Below, one piece after another: positions 59,050-64,000 of a stretch of 64,000 nucleotides of DNA. Origin of the DNA: Deltaproteobacteria bacterium (lineage in GTDB: Bacteria; Myxococcota_A; UBA9160; UBA4427); NCBI GenBank assembly GCA_029261835.1, contig JAJDAO010000061.1, forward strand, positions 100,826-164,825, in the 5' to 3' direction. Position 1 is the first letter of the stretch. Every line of letters starts with the position of its first letter. Made by a program: the position numbers and the translations under genes. The notes beneath the pieces are model-generated. The model was not told the DNA's origin and did not search any database. It saw only the letters and a list, made by a program, of their open reading frames with translations.

Positions 59050-60030
59050 TCAAACCTCGAGCATGATTTCGGCCCGCTTGCCCGTCAGGCAGCGCAGCTC
59101 GAGACTACGCCGGGCGCAGTCGAGGCGAAGACAAGCCGACGGTGCCGGATCGGACTCTGGAAGACGGGCGACGAAGCGCCCCAACGAGTCGAAATCCGGA
59201 GGGCCGTCGCGAAGCACCTGCTCCCGAAAGCCCGCGAGCCGCGCCGGCCGCGGAGTAGTCAGCAGCAAGCCATCTTCGGGCTGGACCACACGAGGTGCTC
59301 CGCGCGAGAATTCCACGCCGACCATGCCAGCCTTCTCGTCGGCCAGGATCAGCACCGCAGATCCGGAGGTCGGCCGATTCAGGCACCAGTCCAGGCTGGC
59401 CTCGACGTCGCGAAAGCGCTGCAGGCACTCCTGAACGAGCAGCGGTGATGGTGGAGCCGCGGCGCGCGACGCGCTGCAATCCTTCGCCTCGAGCGAGCGA
59501 GCGACGAGAGAAGCGCAGAGGCCGGCCTCGTTCACACCCGCCACCGCGGAGACCAGCCACGGCAGTGTCACGTCCAATGAGCAAAAGCCCACCTCTGGAC
59601 GACTGCGACGCACCAGCCAGCTCGACCCTGGCCGCTCGACCTGCGGCAGAGTCCGGTGCAGAAGCACATTGCCGTCCGGGTTCGATCCAACACTCCCCAG
59701 CGAAAGCGTGACCTCACTCGAGAACTCGGAATCCGGCACCTCTCCGAGCGCCTGCAGGTGCAGCTCCATCAGTGAATCAAGCGATACGCCTGCCGACCGC
59801 GCCAGCCCGTCCATCCGCTCGCTGAGGTGCGGGTAGTGACGCACGATCTCCCGCCCCGCTCCGGAGCCCAGCACGGCGCCTGAAGTGAACGGCCGGAGGC
59901 TTGCGAGCCGACTTCGTCCGACGGGCAGGCCCGCACGTGCGACTCTTTCCTGAGTAGCCACCCGGCAGGCGAGTCCCTGGCTGAGCCCCATGTCTCGGGG
60001 ATGTCCCACGCATTCGATCACGACGGGCAT
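59050..60030 (-). CDS. C45-like (isopenicillin N acyltransferase-type) protein lacking the nucleophile
   Basis: A 326-residue protein of the Ntn/C45 family. The start GHPRDMGLSQGLACR, the LARSAGVSLDSLMELH helix and DGNVLLHRTLPQ resemble acyl-CoA:6-aminopenicillanic-acid acyltransferase relatives, and LVSAVAGVNEAGLCASLVAR matches the family's second motif. The autoproteolysis cysteine expected in the GCT motif aligns with Val107 (SEVTLSLG), so it should be inactive in the canonical way. It could be a pseudoenzyme or I may have mis-set the alignment. It lies just upstream of nothing on its strand and 17 bases downstream of larE. Confidence 0.7.
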   Translation of the reverse strand: MPVVIECVGHPRDMGLSQGLACRVATQERVARAGLPVGRSRLASLRPFTSGAVLGSGAGREIVRHYPHLSERMDGLARSAGVSLDSLMELHLQALGEVPDSEFSSEVTLSLGSVGSNPDGNVLLHRTLPQVERPGSSWLVRRSRPEVGFCSLDVTLPWLVSAVAGVNEAGLCASLVARSLEAKDCSASRAAAPPSPLLVQECLQRFRDVEASLDWCLNRPTSGSAVLILADEKAGMVGVEFSRGAPRVVQPEDGLLLTTPRPARLAGFREQVLRDGPPDFDSLGRFVARLPESDPAPSACLRLDCARRSLELRCLTGKRAEIMLEV

Positions 60031-60047
60031 GTCGTTTCCGGGCGTCC

Positions 60048-60890
60048 TCAGCTCTCCCGACCGGATGAGCCGTCGAGAGATTCGTTGAGCGAACCCGTGC
60101 GGTAGCCATCGAGGTCGAGGCAGACCCAGCGAAAGCCCAGCGGCTTCACGGCGGCCGTGATCGCCTGCCTCATCTTCGGCTCGAGCGCCCGCTGCAGCTC
60201 TGCGCGATCGATCTCGATGCGCGCGAGCTCGCCGTGGTGGCGCAGCCGAAGCTGCCGGAAGCCGAGAGCGCGCAGGCGATCTTCACCTGCCTCCACCTGC
60301 CTCAGCCGCGCATCCGTCACCTCGGTCCCGTATGGCAGGCGGGAGGCGAGACAGGCCGAGGCGGGCTGATCCCAGCTCGCCAGGCCTGCGACCTGCGACA
60401 GGCTGCGAATCTCCTGCTTGGAGAGACCAACCTCGAGAAACGGCGACAGGACGCGCTGCTCCTCCGCAGCTCGCCGACCCGGTCGAAAATCTCCCATGTC
60501 GTCGGTATTGACGCCATAGGCCACGGCGTTGAAATCAAGCTCGTCGAGCAGCGCACCGAGACAGCGGAATAATTCGCTCTTGCAGTGGTAGCAGCGATCC
60601 TGGCTGTTCTTCCGGTAGGCGGGACTCTCCATCTCTTGCGTCCGCACGAAGCGGTGGGGAATCGCGAATTCGGCGACGACCTTCTCGGCCATGGCTCGGT
60701 GAGCCTCGGGATAGGAGGGCGAGAGCGCCGTGACCGCCAGGCAGTCGGGTCCGAGAGCCCGCCATGCCGCGTAGGCGAGGTAGCTCGAGTCCACACCCCC
60801 CGAGTAGGCAACGATCAGCCGGCCCGCCTCGCGCAAGCGCGCAAAGAGGGCCGCTTCCTTAGCCTGGAGTGCGGGGGGCAGTGAGTTCAC
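60048..60890 (-). CDS. larE: LarE-like ATP-dependent sulfur insertase (PP-loop)
   Basis: A 280-residue PP-loop enzyme of the LarE family, which adds sulfur to pyridinium carboxylates to make the nickel-pincer nucleotide of lactate racemase. Motifs are SGGVDSSYLAY (30-40), DRCYHCKSELF, VAYGVNTDDMGDFRPG and ASACLASRLPYG; the last cysteine aligns with the sacrificial or cluster-binding residue of LarE. LarA, LarB and LarC are not in the window, so it may serve another sulfur transfer. GTG at 60890 directly follows a strong leaderless-type promoter. The frame is open to 61319 but the extension has no homology. Confidence 0.88.
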   Translation of the reverse strand: MNSLPPALQAKEAALFARLREAGRLIVAYSGGVDSSYLAYAAWRALGPDCLAVTALSPSYPEAHRAMAEKVVAEFAIPHRFVRTQEMESPAYRKNSQDRCYHCKSELFRCLGALLDELDFNAVAYGVNTDDMGDFRPGRRAAEEQRVLSPFLEVGLSKQEIRSLSQVAGLASWDQPASACLASRLPYGTEVTDARLRQVEAGEDRLRALGFRQLRLRHHGELARIEIDRAELQRALEPKMRQAITAAVKPLGFRWVCLDLDGYRTGSLNESLDGSSGRES

Positions 60891-60896
60891 GGGACG

Positions 60897-60925
60897 AGAG
60901 TACGAGGCCGCCGAGAGGGGGTCAA
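60897..60925 (-). promoter_or_regulatory. Leaderless-type promoter of larE
   Basis: On the minus strand TTGACC (60920-60925) and TACTCT (60897-60902) are spaced by 17 bases, matching five and four of six consensus positions. Six bases then lead to the GTG at 60890, so transcription would start at the start codon. There is no Shine-Dalgarno sequence. Confidence 0.65.
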
Positions 60926-60974
60926 GCAGCAGCGTGCCGGGGCGCGAACTGCCAGTTGGAGATATCATGCATTG

Positions 60975-61043
60975 GAAGTTATCTCGCAAACCCGGGACCG
61001 AAGGCACGTGCCAGGCGACGGGAGGGGTTTGCGAGATAGCTTC
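60975..61043 (+). promoter_or_regulatory. Long hairpin in ddl leader (candidate cis-regulatory RNA)
   Basis: GAAGTTATCTCGCAAACCC (60975-60993) is the inverted complement of 61025-61043 over 19 positions; the one exception is a G-U pair in RNA. The 31-base loop holds the small palindrome GGCACGTGCC (61003-61012). The ribosome-binding site GGAGGGGG begins at 61045, two bases after the stem, and the ddl ATG is at 61058. Confidence 0.65.
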
Positions 61044-61057
61044 TGGAGGGGGAAGCG

Positions 61058-62179
61058 ATGGCCAAGCTGCGCGTGGGCCTGCTCTTCGGTGGTCGCTCAG
61101 TGGAGCACGATGTCTCCATCGCATCCGCGACATCGATCCTGCAGGCGCTGGATCGCGACCGTTACGAAATCTCACTGCTCGCGATCGACCGGCAGGGCCA
61201 CTGGCGTCTGGGTGGCGCGGCCGCGTCACTGCTGGAGACCAGCGTCCGCGGGCTGGAGGTGACACTCCCGGCCGTGCCCGGCGCAGCGACCATCGTACCC
61301 GTGGCGAAGGAGGGCCCACGGCCTTCGGAGGTAGCGCGAGACGGGCTGGTCCTCGACGTGATCATCCCCATCGTCCATGGCCGCGGCGGCGAGGACGGAG
61401 CGCTCCAGGGGTTGCTGGAGCTCGCCAACATCGCGTATGTCGGCTCCGGCGTATTGAGCTCGGCAATCCAGATGGACAAGGACATCGCGAAACGCCTGCT
61501 GGCTGCAGCGGGTCTGCCGGTACTGCCGTGGCTCGTGCTGCAGAGCCACGACCTCGCATCGGAGAAGATCGAGTTGGCGGTGGAGTCGGTATCGAAGGAG
61601 CTGGGCTTTCCGGTCTTCGTCAAGCCCGCCAACTCGGGCTCCTCGGTGGGCATCAACAAGGCTGTCAACAGCGATGAGCTGGCAGCCGCGCTGCGCGAGG
61701 CGGCGCGGTACGACGACAAGATCCTGGTGGAACGCGGGCTGGACGCGCGCGAAGTCGAGATCGCGGTGCTGGGCAACGAATCACCAGAAGCCTCCCTGCC
61801 GGGCGAAATCCAACCGAAGCACGACTTCTACGACTACGAGGCGAAGTACCACGACCAAGCGACTGAGCTACTGATTCCGGCCCCACTCTCGGATGAGGAA
61901 AGCCAGCAGCTGCGCGAGCTCGCTGTCCAGGCCTTCCGCGCCCTCGAGGCAGAGGGCCTGGCACGGGTCGATTTCCTGCTCGATCGGCAGACGGGCAAGC
62001 CGTATATCAACGAACTCAATAGCCTGCCCGGCTTCACGGATTGCTCCATGTACCCGCGCCTGTGGGAGATCTCCGGGCTCAGCTACGGCGCTCTGCTCGA
62101 TCGACTGATCCAGCTTGCTCTCGAGCGACATCAGCGCCGAGGCAAGCTCGAGACCCAGTATCGGCGGTCGGCCACCTGA
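61058..62179 (+). CDS. ddl: D-alanine--D-alanine ligase
   Basis: Joins two D-alanines with ATP for the peptidoglycan stem. The 373-residue ATP-grasp protein shows the family opening LRVGLLFGGRSVEHDVSIASATSI, HGRGGEDGALQGLLELANIAYVGSG, DKDIAKRLL, FPVFVKPANSGSSVGINKA, and the metal-binding C-terminus GLARVDFLL and YINELNSLPGFTDCSMYPRLWE. The insert of ~60 residues (65-95) fits the VanA/Ddl long group. The Y in the active-site loop (LPGFTDCSMYP) supports D-Ala-D-Ala or D-Ala-D-Lac; Ddl is favoured. GGAGGGGG precedes the ATG, directly after a 19-bp hairpin. Confidence 0.97.
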   Translation: MAKLRVGLLFGGRSVEHDVSIASATSILQALDRDRYEISLLAIDRQGHWRLGGAAASLLETSVRGLEVTLPAVPGAATIVPVAKEGPRPSEVARDGLVLDVIIPIVHGRGGEDGALQGLLELANIAYVGSGVLSSAIQMDKDIAKRLLAAAGLPVLPWLVLQSHDLASEKIELAVESVSKELGFPVFVKPANSGSSVGINKAVNSDELAAALREAARYDDKILVERGLDAREVEIAVLGNESPEASLPGEIQPKHDFYDYEAKYHDQATELLIPAPLSDEESQQLRELAVQAFRALEAEGLARVDFLLDRQTGKPYINELNSLPGFTDCSMYPRLWEISGLSYGALLDRLIQLALERHQRRGKLETQYRRSAT

Positions 62180-62227
62180 TCCTCGGCGACACAGTTGTGA
62201 TCAGGAGCACTTTGATGTCTCACGCTG

Positions 62228-62250
62228 GCGGGCTCGTGAGAAGCGCCCGC
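62228..62250. terminator. Hairpin between convergent ddl and sulfatase-fold genes
   Basis: GCGGGC (62228-62233) pairs with GCCCGC (62245-62250) around an 11-base loop. No T-run. Position alone suggests a terminator. Confidence 0.3.
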
Positions 62251-62264
62251 TCGGAAGGCGGAGG

Positions 62265-63707
62265 CTACTTCTTCTTCTGCCTGGCCTTGCGGCGTTCCGA
62301 AGGCACCACGTAGCCGAGGGCTCGGAGCTGTGCCTTCTTCATCTCGTCCAGCTCGATCTCAGGCGCCTCGTCCCACTGGGTGCGGGGCTTCGCGAGGAAT
62401 TCGTCGATCAGAGCTCGCAGCTCATTCCCCACTTCGCCCTCAACGGCCGCGACATTCTTCTTCTCCTTCGGATCGACCGAGCGGTCGTAGAGTTCTGGCC
62501 GCTCCGGGCGCCGCAGATGATGGATGTAGCGGTAGTCTCCCTTGACCAGGGCAACGATCTGATTCGTTTCGTCCGTGTCCCTCCCCCAGTTCCTATCGAG
62601 CTCGGCGTAAAGCGCACGCTCTCGGAACTCACTGGGCACCGGCGTGCCGGCGGCGCCGGAGGCCATCACGAGCGGCACCAGCGATTGACCTTCGGCGCCG
62701 GGAATGGGGGAGAGGCCGACGATGTCGAGTATCGTCGGCCAGATGTCGACGTTCGCCACGCGTTCCTGCACGACGACGCCAGGAGAGAGACTGAAAGGCG
62801 GCACGACGATCAGCGGCACCTCTTGGACCTCGCGATACAGGTTCCGCGCGTGCCCCTCTTCACCATGCTCGAAGAACGCCTCACCGTGGTCGGATGCGAT
62901 CACGATGAGCGTATCGTCGAGCAGCCCCTGGTGCTCCAGCGCACCAACGAGCAGGCCTACGTTTCGATCGGTCCAGTGCAGCGCACTGTCGTAGATGTCC
63001 GAGAAGGATGTTCCCCAGATTGGGGACGAGTCCGCATACAGATATTGGTGTACGTCCATGTAGTGGACGTAGAGAAAGAAGCGATCATCGCCGCTCTCGA
63101 CAAGGAACTCCATCGCAGATTCGGTGGCATCCGCATCGGTCCCCGGCAGACGATACACCGAAGGGTTGTTGCGCTGCACGTTGCCGACAGCGCGGTGCTT
63201 CGAGGGGCGGATGTAGAGATCGAATCCCTGATCGAAGCCGAAATTGTTTGCAATCCAGCCATTCCGCCAAACGCCAGCCGTGCGAAAGCCGGCTTCCTGG
63301 AAGATCTCGGCCGGCATCATGGCTTCCTGCGGCATGGCGTGCGAGAAGCGCCACACACCGGTGCGGGTGGGGTACATGCCGGTCCAGAGCGATGCCATCG
63401 ATGCCTTGGTCCAGCTCGACTGGCTCTCCACATGCGCGAAGCGAACGCCGCGGGCCGCCAGGGCATCCAGGTTCGGTGTCGTCTCGCGCTCGTAGCCATA
63501 GGCGTGGAGACGATCCGCGCGCAGCGTGTCGATTACGATGAAGAGGACATTGAGATCGTCCCGCTCACGCAGCAACGCGAGGTCCGCGACCTCGCCCGCC
63601 GGCGGCTCATTGGAGACCGGCCGAAACTGGGACAACACGGCCGCCACCAGTAGAACACCCGCCAAGACGAAGTACGGCCAGGGGGAATCGATGAGCTTGC
63701 GAAACAA
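62265..63707 (-). CDS. Membrane-anchored sulfatase-fold hydrolase with Thr nucleophile
   Basis: A 480-residue alkaline-phosphatase-superfamily protein with an N-terminal membrane helix (PYFVLAGVLLVAAVLSQF). Metal sites are IVIDTLRADRLHAYGY and VIASDHGEAFFEHGEEGHARNLY; further motifs are WPTILDIVGL and ELYDRSVDPKE. The position of the formylglycine cysteine (C-T-P-S-R) reads Thr100 in SSWTKASMASLWTG, so it cannot be a standard sulfatase; threonine there is used by phosphotransferases such as LtaS and EptA. I infer phosphoester or phosphonate chemistry in the periplasm. TTG start at 63707 with GGAGG eight bases upstream. Confidence 0.88.
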   Translation of the reverse strand: MFRKLIDSPWPYFVLAGVLLVAAVLSQFRPVSNEPPAGEVADLALLRERDDLNVLFIVIDTLRADRLHAYGYERETTPNLDALAARGVRFAHVESQSSWTKASMASLWTGMYPTRTGVWRFSHAMPQEAMMPAEIFQEAGFRTAGVWRNGWIANNFGFDQGFDLYIRPSKHRAVGNVQRNNPSVYRLPGTDADATESAMEFLVESGDDRFFLYVHYMDVHQYLYADSSPIWGTSFSDIYDSALHWTDRNVGLLVGALEHQGLLDDTLIVIASDHGEAFFEHGEEGHARNLYREVQEVPLIVVPPFSLSPGVVVQERVANVDIWPTILDIVGLSPIPGAEGQSLVPLVMASGAAGTPVPSEFRERALYAELDRNWGRDTDETNQIVALVKGDYRYIHHLRRPERPELYDRSVDPKEKKNVAAVEGEVGNELRALIDEFLAKPRTQWDEAPEIELDEMKKAQLRALGYVVPSERRKARQKKK

Positions 63708-63777
63708 GAGTCGGCCTCCATAAGTGGCAGCGACCAGTCTGACCAGCGCCTGGCTCCACCGCCACCCAAAGAAGAAT

Positions 63778-63806
63778 CTTTTAACAAAATCAATGGCTTA
63801 GGGCAA
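63778..63806 (-). promoter_or_regulatory. Promoter of the sulfatase-fold gene
   Basis: On the minus strand TTGCCC (63801-63806) and TAAAAG (63778-63783) are 17 bases apart, each with four of six matches, in the most AT-rich spot of the region. Transcription would start near 63771, leaving a leader of about 64 bases. Confidence 0.5.
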
Positions 63807-63885
63807 CACAAAAGGATGGCGCCGACGACTGCGCTACGCCGCAATGCGAGATACCGGCGCAGCGCAAGCGAGCAGGCAGAGAAGA

Positions 63886-63913
63886 GGGCGGCCACCCTTG
63901 CGGGTGACCGCCC
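63886..63913 (-). terminator. Intrinsic terminator for a gene entering from the right edge
   Basis: GGGCGGCCACCC (63886-63897) and GGGTGACCGCCC (63902-63913) form a 12-position stem with one mismatch. Read on the minus strand the loop is GCAA and TCTTCTCT follows, as in an intrinsic terminator. It would end a transcript from the right edge. Confidence 0.6.
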
Positions 63914-63970
63914 TACTCAGCTCCGAGCCAAGACCGCTTGTGAGCGGACTCAGCCCCTATTGCCGCATTC

Positions 63971-64000
63971 TCAGCTCTTCATCCGCTTTCGGCCGATGAA
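63971..64000 (-). CDS. Possible last codons of a gene beyond the window
   Basis: The minus frame from 64000 reads nine codons (FIGRKRMKS) to TGA at 63971-63973, followed 58 bases later by the terminator at 63886-63913. Only nine residues are visible, too few to identify a family; the terminator is the main support. Confidence 0.35.
   Translation of the reverse strand, partial: FIGRKRMKS

Noticed and set aside
62115..63653. 512-codon plus-strand frame
   Set aside because: Antisense to the sulfatase-fold gene, which has clear motifs, a start signal and a promoter.

Overview
The window is GC-rich, densely packed bacterial DNA, with about 53 protein genes, many GTG and TTG starts and several 4-bp stop/start overlaps. 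I see no rRNA, tRNA, CRISPR array, insertion sequence or prophage. Gene content (receiver-DUF4388-J-domain-TPR fusion, HD-GYP and PilZ proteins, indolepyruvate:ferredoxin oxidoreductase with a divergent Lrp regulator, GatCAB, a Bdellovibrio-type histone) suggests an uncultured lineage of the former Deltaproteobacteria (Myxococcota, Bdellovibrionota, Binatota or similar). That placement is inference from gene families, not phylogeny.

Layout. 1-4 kb: start of an indolepyruvate oxidoreductase gene diverging from an Lrp regulator, a lipoprotein and an HtrA-like protease. 4-12 kb: LPP20-like lipoprotein, two zinc alcohol dehydrogenases, a GAF/HD-GYP signalling protein, a TraB membrane protein and an outer-membrane barrel. 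12-14 kb: the thymidylate pair thyA-folA. 13.5-19 kb: a three-gene set on the minus strand (YhaO/SbcD-like nuclease, 1165-residue YhaN/SbcC-like ATPase with membrane hairpin, zinc-ribbon protein). 19-26 kb: SufR-like regulator, ahcY with a candidate operator, a Tat-exported orphan molybdoenzyme, gluQ. 26-30 kb: receiver-PilZ protein, a 63-residue histone-fold protein, a PP2C phosphatase with a leaderless-type promoter. 29-44 kb: MscS-SDR-epimerase operon, RND exporter, uvrA, FKBP isomerase, metallophosphoesterase-mazG, yhbY, D-threonine-aldolase-like protein, amidase. 44-51 kb: ribbon-helix-helix/zinc-ribbon protein with its own palindrome, ilvE, receiver/J-domain fusion, AsmA-mtnA. 51-64 kb: gatCAB, DEAD-box helicase, MBOAT/AlgJ polysaccharide acetylation pair, a C45-like protein without its nucleophile, larE with a leaderless-type promoter, ddl behind a 19-bp leader hairpin, and a membrane sulfatase-fold protein.

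Most genes are core or household. Functional groups are nucleotide metabolism and repair (thyA, folA, mazG, uvrA, the nuclease set), the methyl cycle and methionine salvage (ahcY, mtnA), glutamine/asparagine tRNA amidation (gatCAB), envelope work (ddl, AsmA, MBOAT/AlgJ, sulfatase-fold) and signalling (HD-GYP, PilZ, PP2C, receiver fusion). The points most worth following are the bacterial histone at 27117-27308, the autoregulation-type palindrome at 44474-44502, the ddl leader hairpin at 60975-61043, the YhaO/YhaN-like operon with its unexplained C-terminal extension and zinc-ribbon partner, and the leaderless promoter layouts.
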